Below are positions 49,904 through 59,174 of a DNA stretch of 64,000 nucleotides, one piece after another. The stretch comes from Microbacterium sp. XT11 (lineage in GTDB: Bacteria; Actinomycetota; Actinomycetes; Actinomycetales; Microbacteriaceae): NCBI RefSeq assembly GCF_001513675.1, contig NZ_CP013859.1, positions 1,613,081 through 1,677,080 of the forward strand, read 5' to 3'. The stretch's first letter is position 1; each line of letters opens with the position of its first letter. The notes below the pieces were generated by a model. That model worked only from the letters and a program-made list of their open reading frames with translations, searched no databases and had not been told where the DNA came from. The position numbers and the translations under genes were made by a program.

Positions 49904-49969
49904 GGCGTGTCCTTTCGTTGATGAACACCTGCTGCAACTCGCACTCGGCCCGATCACATTCCGAATCAG

Positions 49970-49996
49970 AGGTACCCACTTTCAGGTAAGGTACCT
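49970..49996. promoter_or_regulatory. paired AGGTACC boxes between qorB-like and hxlR genes
   Basis: AGGTACC at 49970-49976 and 49989-49995, 19 bp apart (nearly two helical turns), with an extra AGGTA at 49984-49988. The second box ends 3 nt before the HxlR ATG. Placement suits an autoregulated operator read by an HxlR dimer. Confidence 0.65.
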
Positions 49997-49998
49997 AC

Positions 49999-50364
49999 AT
50001 GGCGGTGAGTTTTGCGCAGATCAAGGGCTCCTCCCCACAGATCTTCGAGCCCGGGTGCAGCACCCGCGTCATCCTTGACCACGTGATGAGCAAGTGGGGC
50101 GTGCTGGTGCTGTCGTCGCTGTCCGACGGGACCAGGCGATGGGGCGAGCTGCGCCGTGAGGTCGGCGGCATCAGCGAGAAGATGCTCGCGTCGACGCTCC
50201 GCACGCTCGCGGACGACGGCCTCGTGCACCGCGAGTCGTTCCCCACGGTGCCGCCGCATGTCGAGTACAGCCTGACGCCGTTGGGCCGAGATCTCATGGA
50301 GCGGATGCTGCCGCTGGTGGAGTGGGTGGCTGCGCATTCCGATGCCATGGTCCGGCGGGGCTGA
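49999..50364 (+). CDS. HxlR-family regulator, redox-sensing type
   Basis: 121 aa winged helix. The conserved N-terminal cysteine lies in FEPGCSTRVILDHV, the position used for thiol redox sensing in YodB, HypR and QorR. The recognition region is RWGELRREVGGISEKMLAST, followed by the LTPLG wing. It would dissociate from DNA when the cysteine is oxidised or alkylated, releasing the divergent QorB-like gene. ATG 49999 abuts the operator; AAGG lies 7 nt upstream. Functional pairing with the oxidoreductase is inferred from divergent arrangement, as in qorR-qor2 of Corynebacterium. Confidence 0.92.
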   Translation: MAVSFAQIKGSSPQIFEPGCSTRVILDHVMSKWGVLVLSSLSDGTRRWGELRREVGGISEKMLASTLRTLADDGLVHRESFPTVPPHVEYSLTPLGRDLMERMLPLVEWVAAHSDAMVRRG

Positions 50365-50366
50365 CC

Positions 50367-50379
50367 GATGGAATCCATC
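50367..50379. promoter_or_regulatory. GATGGA-A-TCCATC inverted repeat before the permease promoter
   Basis: A perfect 6-bp inverted repeat just after the hxlR stop; GGAATCCAT recurs at 50401-50409. It may be an operator for the permease gene, whose -35 starts at 50425. Confidence 0.4.
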
Positions 50380-50424
50380 GTGACATCCATCTTCTGACGC
50401 GGAATCCATGGCGATACCGATCTA

Positions 50425-50453
50425 TTGACACGAGAACAACGGCCCCCTACTGT
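50425..50453 (+). promoter_or_regulatory. permease promoter giving a leaderless mRNA
   Basis: A perfect -35 TTGACA (50425-50430) and TACTGT (50448-50453) are 17 bp apart. The -10 ends 7 nt before ATG 50461, so transcription should start at or next to the start codon; no ribosome-binding site is present. Confidence 0.8.
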
Positions 50454-50460
50454 TCTCAGC

Positions 50461-51999
50461 ATGGCAACGACGCCCATTCATCTTCAACATCCCGACGGCA
50501 AGGGGCTCGCGGCCGGAACCCTCGGCCTCTGGGGGTCCACAGTCATCGGGCTCGCCTCCACAGCGCCCGTGTACTCGCTGGTGGCCTCGCTCGGCTGGGT
50601 GGTGATCGCGGTCGGCGCGCAGGCGCCGATCGCCTTCGTCATCGCGTTCCTGCCGATGCTCCTCATCGCCTTCGCGTACCGCGAGCTCAACAACGCCGTG
50701 CCCGACTGCGGCACCACCTTCACATGGGGCACCAAAGCCTTCGGTCCCTGGATCGGCTGGATGGGCGGCTGGGGCGTGGCCGTCGCGGGAATGGTGGTGC
50801 TCGCCAACCTCGCGCAGATCGCCTCGGTGTATTTCTGGTCGCTCATCGGCTTCGACCTCGAGAACAACGACTGGCGCGTGATCATCGTCGCGGTGCTCTT
50901 CATCACCGCCATGACGTGGGTCAGCTGGCGCGGCGTCGAGATCGGCGAGCGCATCCAGAACATCCTCCTCGCCATCCAGTACCTGGCGCTCGCCGTATTC
51001 GTCGTCACGGCGCTGTGGCAGTTCGCAGCGGGCACCGCGCCGAACCCCACGCCGTTCGACTGGAGCTGGCTCAACCCCTTCGGGTTCACCGACTGGTCGG
51101 GCTTCACCGAGGCGATCCTCCTCGCCCTGTTCATCTACTGGGGATGGGACACGTGCCTCGCCCTGAACGAGGAGACCAAAGACCCCAAGCGCATCCCCGG
51201 TCGGGCCGCCGTGCTCACCTGCGTGATCCTGCTCGTCACCTATGTGGCCGTGACGGTGGCCGCCATGATGTACGCCGGACTGGGCGAAGAGGGCACAGGA
51301 CTCGGCAACGAGGCCAACGCCGACGACTTCTTCCTCGGCATCAAGGACGGGCTGCTCGGTCCGTTCGGGTGGCTCCTCGTCGTCGCGGTCATCATCTCCG
51401 CCGTCTCCTCGACGCAGACCACCATCCTTCCCACGGCGCGCGGCACGCTCGCGATGGGCGTCTACCGTGCGCTCCCCGCGAAGTTCAAGGAGGTGCACCC
51501 GGTCTACAAGACGCCCTCGTTCTCGACCATCACCATGGGCGTCGTCGCGGTGGCGTACTACGTCGGGATGACTCTGGTGAGCGACAACATCCTGCAGGAC
51601 TCGATCCTGTCGCTGGGGCTGGCGATCGCGTTCTACTACGCCATCACCGGCTTCGCGTGCGTCTGGTATTTCCGCCGTGAGCTCACCCGCTCCGCACGCG
51701 ACTTCGTCTTCAAGGGCCTGTTCCCGCTGCTGGGCGCGCTCATGCTCACGGCGGCGTTCGTGCAGTCCGCGATCGACATGTGGGACGTCGATTACGGCTA
51801 CACCGTGCTCTTCGGCATCGGCGGCACGTTCGTCGTGGGCGTCGGGTCCCTCGCGATCGGCGTCGTGCTCATGGTGATCTGGTTCCTCTTCCCCAGGGCG
51901 AAGAAGTTCTTCCGAGGAGAGAGCCTCAACATGCAGACTGAGGTCATGGTGCCGGAGGACCCCGCCGGGTTCACTCGATCGATCGACGGAGGGATCTGA
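50461..51999 (+). CDS. APC-superfamily amino acid permease
   Basis: 512 aa with 12 predicted membrane segments. The first segment [21 protein letters not shown] and [20 protein letters not shown] match the APC amino-acid/polyamine transporter family, with the helix-broken substrate-binding TM1 and TM6 pattern. A C-terminal cytosolic tail of ~50 residues follows. Probable proton-coupled uptake of an amino acid; specificity is unknown. It has its own strong promoter and a leaderless start. The rraA-like gene begins 1 nt after its stop, so the two are likely co-transcribed. Confidence 0.92.
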   Translation: MATTPIHLQHPDGKGLAAGTLGLWGSTVIGLASTAPVYSLVASLGWVVIAVGAQAPIAFVIAFLPMLLIAFAYRELNNAVPDCGTTFTWGTKAFGPWIGWMGGWGVAVAGMVVLANLAQIASVYFWSLIGFDLENNDWRVIIVAVLFITAMTWVSWRGVEIGERIQNILLAIQYLALAVFVVTALWQFAAGTAPNPTPFDWSWLNPFGFTDWSGFTEAILLALFIYWGWDTCLALNEETKDPKRIPGRAAVLTCVILLVTYVAVTVAAMMYAGLGEEGTGLGNEANADDFFLGIKDGLLGPFGWLLVVAVIISAVSSTQTTILPTARGTLAMGVYRALPAKFKEVHPVYKTPSFSTITMGVVAVAYYVGMTLVSDNILQDSILSLGLAIAFYYAITGFACVWYFRRELTRSARDFVFKGLFPLLGALMLTAAFVQSAIDMWDVDYGYTVLFGIGGTFVVGVGSLAIGVVLMVIWFLFPRAKKFFRGESLNMQTEVMVPEDPAGFTRSIDGGI

Positions 52000-52000
52000 C

Positions 52001-52468
52001 ATGCCGCTCGCCACCGCCGACCTGTACGACGAGCGTGGCGACGACCTCCAGTCGCTGCCGCTGCAGCTGCGTTCGTTCGGCCGCGTGCGTGCGTTCGACG
52101 GCCCGATCCGGACGGTGCGCTGCCACGAGGACAACGCGCTGCTCAAGTCGGTCCTCGAGACCCCGGGGGAGGGTGCCGTGCTCGTGGTCGACGGCGGCGG
52201 TTCGCTGCATCGGGCGCTGATGGGCGACATGATCGCGGCGCTCGCCGTCGAGAACGGCTGGGCGGGCGTCGTCATCAACGGTGCGATCCGCGACAGCGCC
52301 GTGATCGACGGTCTCGAACTCGGCGTCAAGGCCCTCGGCACGAACCCGCGCAAGAGCACCAAGCTCGCGACGGGCGAGGTCGACGTGACCGTGGAGTTCG
52401 GCGGGGTGGTGTTCCGCGTCGGCGCGCACCTGTACAGCGACGACGACGGCATCCTGGTCGAGCGCTGA
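52001..52468 (+). CDS. rraA: RraA-family protein
   Basis: 155 aa. The segments [45 protein letters not shown] and [13 protein letters not shown] are the family core. In E. coli RraA inhibits RNase E; many relatives are instead 4-hydroxy-4-methyl-2-oxoglutarate aldolases needing the GxxxRD motif, which is visible as NGAIRDS. Actinobacteria have RNase E/G, so both roles are possible. It is cytosolic, probably a trimer. ATG 52001 lies 1 nt after the permease stop, and truA follows after 19 nt. Confidence 0.9.
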   Translation: MPLATADLYDERGDDLQSLPLQLRSFGRVRAFDGPIRTVRCHEDNALLKSVLETPGEGAVLVVDGGGSLHRALMGDMIAALAVENGWAGVVINGAIRDSAVIDGLELGVKALGTNPRKSTKLATGEVDVTVEFGGVVFRVGAHLYSDDDGILVER

Positions 52469-52487
52469 CGGGCTCTAGGCTGGGTGC

Positions 52488-53336
52488 GTGCGCATCCGCC
52501 TCGACATCGCCTACGACGGTACCCACTTCAGAGGGTGGGCGAGGCAGCCGAACCTGCGGACGGTGCAGGGCACGCTCGAGGCGGCGTTGGCGCGTATCGT
52601 CGGGTCGGACGTGCAGTTCGTCGTCGCCGGGCGCACGGATGCCGGTGTGCACGCATCCGGCCAGGTGGCCCACGTCGATCTCGACGAGGATCAGTGGGCG
52701 CGCGTCGAATCGCGGCACGGCAAGACCGCGCACGATCCCGCCGGGTCGCTCGCGTGGCGCATGCGGGGAGTGCTCGGCGCGTACCCCGACGTGACGGTGA
52801 CGCGGTCGTCGATCGCCCCGGAGGGCTTCGACGCCCGGTTCTCCGCAGTATGGCGGCGGTACCGCTATCGGCTGGCCGACGACGCCTCCGGATATGATCC
52901 GCTGCGGCGGCACGACACGGCGACGCATCGAGGCACGCTCGACGAGAAGGCGATGGACGCTGCTGCCCGCACTCTCATCGGCCTGCACGACTTCGCGGCG
53001 TATTGCAAGCCGCGCGAGGAGGCGACGACGATCCGCACGCTCCTCGACTACCGGTGGTCGCGCGACGCAGACGGTGTGCTCGTCGCCGAGGTCAAGGCCG
53101 ACGCGTTCTGTCACAGCATGGTGCGGGCGCTCGTCGGGGCCTGCGCGGCCGTCGGCGAGGGCCGTCTCGACGTCGACGACCTTGTCGTGCTGCGCGATGC
53201 GCTCGAGCGCACGAGTGAGTTCAAGGTGCTCGCCGCCCGAGGGCTCACCCTCACCGAGGTGGGATACCCCGCCGACGAGCTCCTCGCGAGCCGCGCGGAG
53301 CAGACGAGGGCCAGACGCCGCACGGACGACGCGTGA
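52488..53336 (+). CDS. truA: tRNA pseudouridine(38-40) synthase
   Basis: 282 aa. It converts uridines 38-40 of the tRNA anticodon arm to pseudouridine. The catalytic Asp lies in VVAGRTDAGVHASGQ and the N-terminal IAYDGTHFRGWARQP is diagnostic; FDARFSAVWRRYRYRL and FCHSMVRALVGA are the other TruA blocks. GTG 52488 follows TAGGCT plus 6 nt, so it may be transcribed separately from rraA. The stop overlaps the next gene by 4 bp. In many actinobacteria truA is next to rplQ; here it is not. Confidence 0.96.
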   Translation: MRIRLDIAYDGTHFRGWARQPNLRTVQGTLEAALARIVGSDVQFVVAGRTDAGVHASGQVAHVDLDEDQWARVESRHGKTAHDPAGSLAWRMRGVLGAYPDVTVTRSSIAPEGFDARFSAVWRRYRYRLADDASGYDPLRRHDTATHRGTLDEKAMDAAARTLIGLHDFAAYCKPREEATTIRTLLDYRWSRDADGVLVAEVKADAFCHSMVRALVGACAAVGEGRLDVDDLVVLRDALERTSEFKVLAARGLTLTEVGYPADELLASRAEQTRARRRTDDA

Positions 53337-54607
53337 GAGCGCGGTTCGTCGAGGCGTCCTCCCCGTCGTGGTTCTTCTGGCGGGCCGTCGCCGACGCCTG
53401 CATCGGCCTCATCGTGGGCACGCTCTACGCCTTCCTCGGGATCCTCGTGGCGGGCGTCGTGGGTGAGGAGGCGCTGTCGAGCGTCTACTGGAAGCTCGAT
53501 CTCGACCCGGTCTTCCGTGCCTGCATGGGCGTGTTCCTCGTGGTGTCGGCCATCCTCGGATTCGGCGTTCCGTTGGTGTTCGTGGTCGAGAGGCTGGCAG
53601 CGCTGCGCGCAGTGGAGCGGATGCCGCAGGGCGGCGTGCCGCCGCGACCGCTGCGCCTCAGCCTCAGCTCGTCTCCCTTCGCGCTGATGAGCACGACGGG
53701 AACGGTGCTCTTCTGGTGCGCGACCGGGGTCGCGGCGTTCTTCGCCCTGGGCGGTCTCTTCGACGACGATCTCCGGGAGGATCCCGTCACGTGGATCGCG
53801 ATGGGCGTGTGCATGGCGATCGCAGGGCTCGCGTGGGCGCTGCGCGCCGCCGGAAGATCGGGCATCGATCGCACGACCGACCGCCTCAACGCGCTGCGGT
53901 CGTCGTGGAAGTCGGGCGTCGCCGAGGCGGAGGCCACGGACCGGCGCGGGCGTGCGGCCGCCGTCGAGGTCGAGGTGCCCCGGTGGCTGGCCACTCCGAG
54001 CGCCCGTCTCGTCGATCGCATTGCGATGGTGCTCTCGGTCGCGACCCTGGTCGCGCTGGGGGCGTTCATGCTGTCGGTGTTCCTGCGCCAGCAATGCCGG
54101 CTCTGCGAGCCCGTGTACTGGAACGAGCCGATCGAGAACGGCATCGACGTCCTCAGCCTTGCCAGCGGCATCGCGATCCTCGCGTGCGCGACGCTCGGGA
54201 TCGTCGCCTGGATCGGGGGAGTGGCGCTGCAGTTCGTGCGCGAGGTGGCGCTGGCCCGCTGGGTGGGAGACTCCGGACCGCGTCGTGTCGACGTCGCGTT
54301 CGTCGAGCCGCTTGTCGCCGAGAACCGCGCCGCGGCGCGTCTGAATCGCGGTCTGTGCGCGGTCGGAGCGATCGCCCTCATCGTCGCGTGGGGCATCGGC
54401 TGGGCGGATGCCGAAGGCGCCGTTCCTCGGCCCCTCCTGATCGCCGGTCTGGCGCTGGTCGGGTGCGGCCTGCTCGTCGGCTGGGCCGACGGGTGCAGGA
54501 GCGCACGGGAGCGTCAGGCCATCCGTGACGCACTGTTCCCCGGCGATGCGGCACGTGCGGGGGACCAGACGAAGGCCCGCGCCGCTCGGTCGCCGCGCCG
54601 GCGCTGA
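53333..54607 (+). CDS. membrane protein of unknown function
   Basis: 424 aa, about eight hydrophobic segments (for example near 20-45, 60-85, 118-140, 152-170, 232-252, 275-300, 340-360, 368-388) separated by Arg-rich cytosolic loops and a basic tail. Two cysteines in QQCRLCEPVYW lie in a short loop. No transporter or enzyme motif is recognised. GTG 53333 overlaps the truA stop, so it is translated with truA. Composition and codon use match the neighbours. Function is unknown. Confidence 0.8.
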   Translation: MRARFVEASSPSWFFWRAVADACIGLIVGTLYAFLGILVAGVVGEEALSSVYWKLDLDPVFRACMGVFLVVSAILGFGVPLVFVVERLAALRAVERMPQGGVPPRPLRLSLSSSPFALMSTTGTVLFWCATGVAAFFALGGLFDDDLREDPVTWIAMGVCMAIAGLAWALRAAGRSGIDRTTDRLNALRSSWKSGVAEAEATDRRGRAAAVEVEVPRWLATPSARLVDRIAMVLSVATLVALGAFMLSVFLRQQCRLCEPVYWNEPIENGIDVLSLASGIAILACATLGIVAWIGGVALQFVREVALARWVGDSGPRRVDVAFVEPLVAENRAAARLNRGLCAVGAIALIVAWGIGWADAEGAVPRPLLIAGLALVGCGLLVGWADGCRSARERQAIRDALFPGDAARAGDQTKARAARSPRRR

Positions 54608-54695
54608 CCGCCTGCGCCGCGCCGCGGAACGCCGGCTGCGGGTTCTGGGCCGCTCTCGGCGGGCGCTGAGCAAGGGCGAGTAGCGTGGTGGTCCG

Positions 54696-55364
54696 ATGAA
54701 GGTCATCTCGTACAACCTGCGCAAGCACAGGGCCGCCGTCGAGCTGGTGACCCTGGTGGGCGCGCACGATCCTGACGTGCTGTGCCTGCAGGAGTGCGAC
54801 GTGGCGGAGCTGCCCGAACGGGTCGGTGACCTGATGCTCGCCGAGGCGACGCAGGGCAATCGCCTCGGCCTCGCCCTGTACTACCGCCAGAGCACATTCC
54901 GGCTCGACGGAGTGAAGACCATCGGCCTGAAGAAGTCGCTGCACGATCGCATCGCCCGACCAGCGCACGAACGCGTGCTCGGCGCCCGCCTGCACGAGAT
55001 CGACGAGGGTCGCGACCTCATCGTCGCCTCGTTCCACGCGGCCCCGCTCACGGCGCTCAACTCGCTGCGGCGGCATCAGATCCGCGCCGCGTTGACGCAG
55101 CTCGCGGCGCTCGGCGAAGGGCTGCCGCAGCTCATGGTGGGCGACTACAACTACCCCGTGTTCAAGGAGAACCTCGGGAAGGCGGTACGCGAGCACGGCT
55201 ACGCCCTGACGCTCAGCGACGATCACACCTACACCCGGTACCGGGTCTTCCGCGGTCACTACGACTTCGCGACGTCGGTCGGCTTCGACATCGAGCGGGT
55301 CACGACGCTTCCGCAGGGTGCGAGCGATCATCGCCCGATCCTCGTGACCGCCCGGCTCGACTGA
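54696..55364 (+). CDS. endonuclease/exonuclease/phosphatase family protein
   Basis: 222 aa, single EEP domain. Metal-binding and catalytic residues appear in the expected order: ISYNLRKH (Asn), LCLQECD (Glu), FHAAPLT, MVGDYNYP (Asp/Asn) and GASDHRPILV (Asp-His at the end). It is short and lacks a signal peptide, so it is cytosolic and could act on DNA ends, phospholipid headgroups or small phosphoesters. ATG 54696 is 9 nt after TAGCGT. It stands alone before the ribosomal operon. Confidence 0.88.
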   Translation: MKVISYNLRKHRAAVELVTLVGAHDPDVLCLQECDVAELPERVGDLMLAEATQGNRLGLALYYRQSTFRLDGVKTIGLKKSLHDRIARPAHERVLGARLHEIDEGRDLIVASFHAAPLTALNSLRRHQIRAALTQLAALGEGLPQLMVGDYNYPVFKENLGKAVREHGYALTLSDDHTYTRYRVFRGHYDFATSVGFDIERVTTLPQGASDHRPILVTARLD

Positions 55365-55408
55365 CGCCGCCCGGCCGGGTCGCTGGGGAGAGGCTCGAAC
55401 TCGTCGGT

Positions 55409-55437
55409 TTGGGAGAAGGCGCGCGATGACGTAAGCT
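55409..55437 (+). promoter_or_regulatory. predicted rplM promoter
   Basis: TTGGGA (55409-55414) and TAAGCT (55432-55437) are 17 bp apart, giving a leader of about 125 nt. Confidence 0.6.
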
Positions 55438-55443
55438 GTCTCT

Positions 55444-55569
55444 TTGGTACTCGACTGCCGGGTGCCGCGAACGTGAGCCCTCCACTGGCGTGTTCTCTCC
55501 CTCTCGAGGAAGAACCACCCCGGAGCGGGATTCACGAACTCCTCCGTTCGACAAGAAAGCAGCACTATC
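55444..55569 (+). promoter_or_regulatory. rplM 5' leader, possible ribosomal-protein autoregulatory RNA
   Basis: The leader holds at least two small stems, CCCCG-GAG-CGGG near 55519-55530 and CGAAC...GTTCG near 55535-55550, just before rplM. L13 autoregulatory leaders are known in other bacteria; structural equivalence is not shown here. Confidence 0.35.
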
Positions 55570-56016
55570 GTGACGCGCACTTACACCCCGAAGGCCGGGC
55601 AGGTCCAGCGTGACTGGGTCGTCATCGACGCCACCGACGTCGTTCTCGGTCGTCTGGCTTCGCACGCCGCAGCACTCCTGCGCGGCAAGCACAAGCCGAC
55701 CTTCGCGAACCATATCGACTCCGGTGACTTCGTCATCATCGTGAACGCCGACAAGGTCGCCCTCACCGGGCAGAAGCTCCAGAAGAAGATCGCCTACCGC
55801 CACTCGGGCTACCCGGGCGGGCTCAAGGCCGTCAACTACGCCGAGCTGCTCGAGAAGAACCCGGTCCGTGCCGTGGAGAAGGCCGTGCGCGGCATGCTCC
55901 CCAAGAACAGCCTGGGCCGTCAGCAGCTGGCCAAGCTGAAGGTGTACACGGGTGCCGAGCACCCGCACGCCGCTCAGCAGCCCACGCCGTACACCCTCGA
56001 CCAGGTCGCGCAGTAA
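55570..56016 (+). CDS. rplM: 50S ribosomal protein L13
   Basis: 148 aa, normal length. [18 protein letters not shown] and [16 protein letters not shown] are classic L13 blocks, ending in the C-terminal [13 protein letters not shown]. It is an early-assembly protein of the large subunit that binds 23S rRNA. The start is GTG 55570. It leads the rplM-rpsI pair found throughout bacteria, 27 nt before rpsI. Confidence 0.98.
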   Translation: MTRTYTPKAGQVQRDWVVIDATDVVLGRLASHAAALLRGKHKPTFANHIDSGDFVIIVNADKVALTGQKLQKKIAYRHSGYPGGLKAVNYAELLEKNPVRAVEKAVRGMLPKNSLGRQQLAKLKVYTGAEHPHAAQQPTPYTLDQVAQ

Positions 56017-56043
56017 GCGCCGTAACGACTTAAGGACATACTC

Positions 56044-56529
56044 GTGGCTGACATCCAGGACACCACCGAAAACCTCCAGAACTACTCGACGTCCACCCCC
56101 GAGACCGAGGCTGTCGAGGCGGCTCCCCGCCCCGTGCTCAGCGTTCCCGGCGCCGCCGTCGGTCGCCGCAAGCAGGCCATCGCCCGCGTGCGCCTCGTTC
56201 CCGGCTCCGGCACGATCACGGTCAACGGCCGCACGCTCGAGGACTACTTCCCGAACAAGCTGCACCAGCAGCTGATCACCGACCCGTTCACGGCTCTGAA
56301 CCTCGTCGGCGCCTACGACGTCATCGCCCGTATCTCGGGCGGCGGCGACTCGGGCCAGGCCGGTGCCCTGCGCCTCGGCATCGCCCGTGCGCTGAACAGC
56401 ATCGACGCCGAGAACAACCGGCCGACCCTGAAGAAGGCCGGCTTCCTCTCGCGCGACGCTCGCGTGAAGGAGCGCAAGAAGGCCGGACTCAAGAAGGCCC
56501 GCAAGGCGCCTCAGTACTCGAAGCGCTAA
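56044..56529 (+). CDS. rpsI: 30S ribosomal protein S9
   Basis: 161 aa. An acidic N-terminal extension of ~30 residues, common in actinobacteria, precedes the conserved body ([41 protein letters not shown]). The C-terminus ends in QYSKR, whose terminal Arg contacts P-site tRNA. GTG 56044 has AAGGA upstream. glmM follows after 14 nt in the same operon. Confidence 0.98.
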   Translation: MADIQDTTENLQNYSTSTPETEAVEAAPRPVLSVPGAAVGRRKQAIARVRLVPGSGTITVNGRTLEDYFPNKLHQQLITDPFTALNLVGAYDVIARISGGGDSGQAGALRLGIARALNSIDAENNRPTLKKAGFLSRDARVKERKKAGLKKARKAPQYSKR

Positions 56530-56543
56530 GGTCTCCGCGACCG

Positions 56544-57902
56544 ATGCCGCTGTTTGGCACGGACGGCGTGCGAGGGCTTGCCAATGGCATCCTCACCGCC
56601 GATCTGGCGCTCACCCTGGCCCAGGCGACTGCTGTCGTCCTGGGCCAGGGCCGTACTGCGGAGGCTCGCAAAGCCCAGGGCAAGCGACTCACCGCAGTCG
56701 TGGCACGCGACCCACGGGTCTCCGGCCACTTCCTCACCGCCGCTGTCGCGGCGGGCCTGGCGTCTTCTGGCGTCGACGTGCTCGAGGCGGGCGTCATCCC
56801 GACTCCGGCACTCGCGTTCCTCGTTGCGGATCGTGACGCCGATTTCGGGGTCATGATCTCGGCCTCGCACAACCCTGCCGCCGACAACGGGATCAAGATC
56901 TTCGCGCGCGGCGGCGTCAAGCTGCCCGACATCGTCGAGCAGCGCATCGAGGCCGCGATGAACGGCGAGAAGCTCCGCCCCACCGGCGCGGGCGTCGGCC
57001 GCATCATCACGTTCGCCGACGCCGAGGACCGCTACGTCGTGCACCTGCTCGGCTCGCTTCCGAACCGGCTCGACGGGATCAAGGTGGTACTCGACTGCGC
57101 CCACGGCGCGGCATCCGGGGTCTCTCCCGAGACCTTCCGCGACGCCGGGGCCGAGGTCACCGTGATCGGCGCCGACCCCGACGGGTGGAACATCAACGAC
57201 GGTGTCGGCTCGACGCATCTCGAGAAGCTCTCCGAGGCGGTCGTGCGCCTCGGCGCCGACATCGGCATCGCACATGACGGTGACGCCGACCGCTGCCTGG
57301 CGGTGGACGCCGACGGCAACGTCATCGACGGAGACCAGATCATGGCGATCCTCGCGGTCTCGATGAAGGAGCGCGGGCACCTCACCGATGACACGCTCGT
57401 CGCCACGGTCATGAGCAACCTCGGCCTGCACATCGCCATGCGTGAGCACGGCATCACGGTGCGGCAGACCGCCGTGGGCGACCGCTACGTGCTCGAGTGC
57501 ATGAACGAGGGCGGGTACGCCCTCGGGGGCGAGCAGTCGGGACACGTGATCATGAGCGAGTACGCCACGACCGGCGACGGCCTGCTCACGGGGCTGCACC
57601 TCGTGGCCGAGATGGCGCGGCAGAAGAAGTCCATCGCGGAGCTCGCGAGCATCATGACCGTCTACCCGCAGGTGCTCGTCAACGTGCGTGACGTCGACAA
57701 GGACGCCGTCGACGGTGACGAGGTCGTGCAGGAGGCCGTGCGCGAGGTCGAGGCGGAGCTCGGCGACACCGGACGCGTGCTGCTGCGCAAGTCGGGCACC
57801 GAGCCCCTTGTTCGCGTCATGGTCGAGGCGGCCGACGCTGAGTCGGCGCAGTCATACGCCGACCGCCTCGCCGACGTGGTGCGCGAGCGACTCGCGCTCT
57901 GA
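56544..57902 (+). CDS. glmM: phosphoglucosamine mutase
   Basis: 452 aa. It converts glucosamine-6-phosphate to glucosamine-1-phosphate for peptidoglycan precursor synthesis. The N-terminal [12 protein letters not shown], phosphoserine loop [15 protein letters not shown], Mg-binding loop [13 protein letters not shown], sugar loop GGEQSGHVI and phosphate-binding [12 protein letters not shown] are all intact. Placement after rplM-rpsI is typical in actinobacteria and links cell-wall precursor supply to ribosome gene expression. A terminator follows 9 nt after the stop. Confidence 0.97.
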   Translation: MPLFGTDGVRGLANGILTADLALTLAQATAVVLGQGRTAEARKAQGKRLTAVVARDPRVSGHFLTAAVAAGLASSGVDVLEAGVIPTPALAFLVADRDADFGVMISASHNPAADNGIKIFARGGVKLPDIVEQRIEAAMNGEKLRPTGAGVGRIITFADAEDRYVVHLLGSLPNRLDGIKVVLDCAHGAASGVSPETFRDAGAEVTVIGADPDGWNINDGVGSTHLEKLSEAVVRLGADIGIAHDGDADRCLAVDADGNVIDGDQIMAILAVSMKERGHLTDDTLVATVMSNLGLHIAMREHGITVRQTAVGDRYVLECMNEGGYALGGEQSGHVIMSEYATTGDGLLTGLHLVAEMARQKKSIAELASIMTVYPQVLVNVRDVDKDAVDGDEVVQEAVREVEAELGDTGRVLLRKSGTEPLVRVMVEAADAESAQSYADRLADVVRERLAL

Positions 57903-57911
57903 GAACACCGT

Positions 57912-57950
57912 CGAGAGCCGGCGCGCCCCAGGCTGGTGCGCCGGCTCTCG
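57912..57950 (+). terminator. terminator after glmM
   Basis: A perfect 13-bp stem, CGAGAGCCGGCGC (57912-57924) with 57938-57950, and a 13-nt loop. Confidence 0.88.
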
Positions 57951-58031
57951 CCGTATCACCGGGTCGCCGGTCGGCAGCTCCGGGCTGGGATAGCCTTCAT
58001 TCGGAAACCGTCCCGCCTGGAAGGAGCGTGT

Positions 58032-59057
58032 GTGCCAGCGATCGAGTCGATGGCCGACGATACGGACCGCCTCATCGCCGCAGCGTTGCAGGTGAACGGC
58101 CGGGCGTCATGGGGCGAGATCGCGCGTGCCCTCGACATGCCGGAGCGCACCGTCGCTCGGCGTGGGCAGCGACTGCTCGACCGTGGCATGGTGCGCGTGT
58201 CGACATATGTGGATCCGGCCAGGGTGCTGCACGCGAGGGCAGTGCTCGTGCGCATCACAACCGAGCCGCAGGAGCTGTGGCACGTCGCCCGTGCCCTTGC
58301 GCGCCGTGCTGACGCCTCCTCGGTCTCGATCCTCGAGGGGAGCAGCGACATCGCGGGCATGCTGCTGCCGCGGGATGACGCGTCGATCAGGGCGCTCCTG
58401 TTCACGGAGTTCCCCGAACTGGACGGCATCGCCTCCATCAACGTCACGACGGTGCTCAAGTTCTTCCGCTCCGGTCATGACTGGCGTGCGGGAGTGCTGA
58501 CCGACGAGCAGGTTGCGATGCTCGATGAATCGCTCGGGTTGGAGGGCGACCCCGGTGACTCGCTCACCGAAGAGGAGGAGGCACTCATCGCGCTGCTCCT
58601 CAAGGACGGCCGGATGCCCGTCGCGCAGCTCGCGCGGGAGTTGGGGATCAACGTCACCACGACGCGTCGACGGATGGACTCGTTGACCCGCCGAGGGCTC
58701 ATGCATCCGCGAACTGAGGTGGTGCCGAGCCTCTTCGGGCTGGGACTCGAGGCGCTGGTGTGGCTGCGGGTGCCCATGGACCGTCTCGAGCAGGTCGGTT
58801 CGGCCCTGGCATCGGCGCCGGAGGTGAAGTTCATCGCGGCGACGACCGGCACCTCGCAGCTGCTCCTGAACGTGCTCGTGCAGGATGCGGATGCGTTCTA
58901 TCGCTTCCTCACCGGGCCGACCGTCGCCCGACACGAAGGACTCGAGGTCGTGGAGTCTCTCGTGGTGATCACGCCGGTGCTGCGCGGGTCGTTGATCGTC
59001 GACGAGGCGCCCGCTTCGCTCGCGCACGATGCGCCGACCGGAGCCATCCGCTTGTAG
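58032..59057 (+). CDS. tandem Lrp/AsnC-type transcriptional regulator
   Basis: 341 aa, about twice a standard Lrp protein. Helix-turn-helix 1 is near residues 10-55 (ASWGEIARALDMPERTVARR) and helix-turn-helix 2 near 185-230 (MPVAQLARELGINVTTTRRR); each is followed by an effector-binding half (AVLVRITTEPQELWHVARAL; ALVWLRVPMDRLEQVGSAL). GTG 58032 is set by AAGGAG 5 nt upstream. It lies directly before the PuuC-PuuD transporter operon, 117 nt away, and is its likely regulator with an amino acid or polyamine ligand. This double-length form is known in actinobacteria. Confidence 0.9.
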   Translation: MPAIESMADDTDRLIAAALQVNGRASWGEIARALDMPERTVARRGQRLLDRGMVRVSTYVDPARVLHARAVLVRITTEPQELWHVARALARRADASSVSILEGSSDIAGMLLPRDDASIRALLFTEFPELDGIASINVTTVLKFFRSGHDWRAGVLTDEQVAMLDESLGLEGDPGDSLTEEEEALIALLLKDGRMPVAQLARELGINVTTTRRRMDSLTRRGLMHPRTEVVPSLFGLGLEALVWLRVPMDRLEQVGSALASAPEVKFIAATTGTSQLLLNVLVQDADAFYRFLTGPTVARHEGLEVVESLVVITPVLRGSLIVDEAPASLAHDAPTGAIRL

Positions 59058-59108
59058 GCTGATTCTGTTACGAAGATGTAAAAAGCTGGCCAGATAGTTC
59101 ATCTGCGC

Positions 59109-59136
59109 TTGCTTTGATGGCGAATACAGGTAATGA
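59109..59136 (+). promoter_or_regulatory. predicted promoter of the PuuC-PuuD-transporter operon
   Basis: TTGCTT (59109-59114) and TAATGA (59131-59136) are 16 bp apart in an AT-rich gap. The in-frame ATG at 59133 lies inside the -10, which favours GTG 59175 as the real start of the next gene. Confidence 0.55.
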
Positions 59137-59174
59137 TCTCTGGAAGGCGCACCGGCGCCGGAAAGAGAGCGGAC

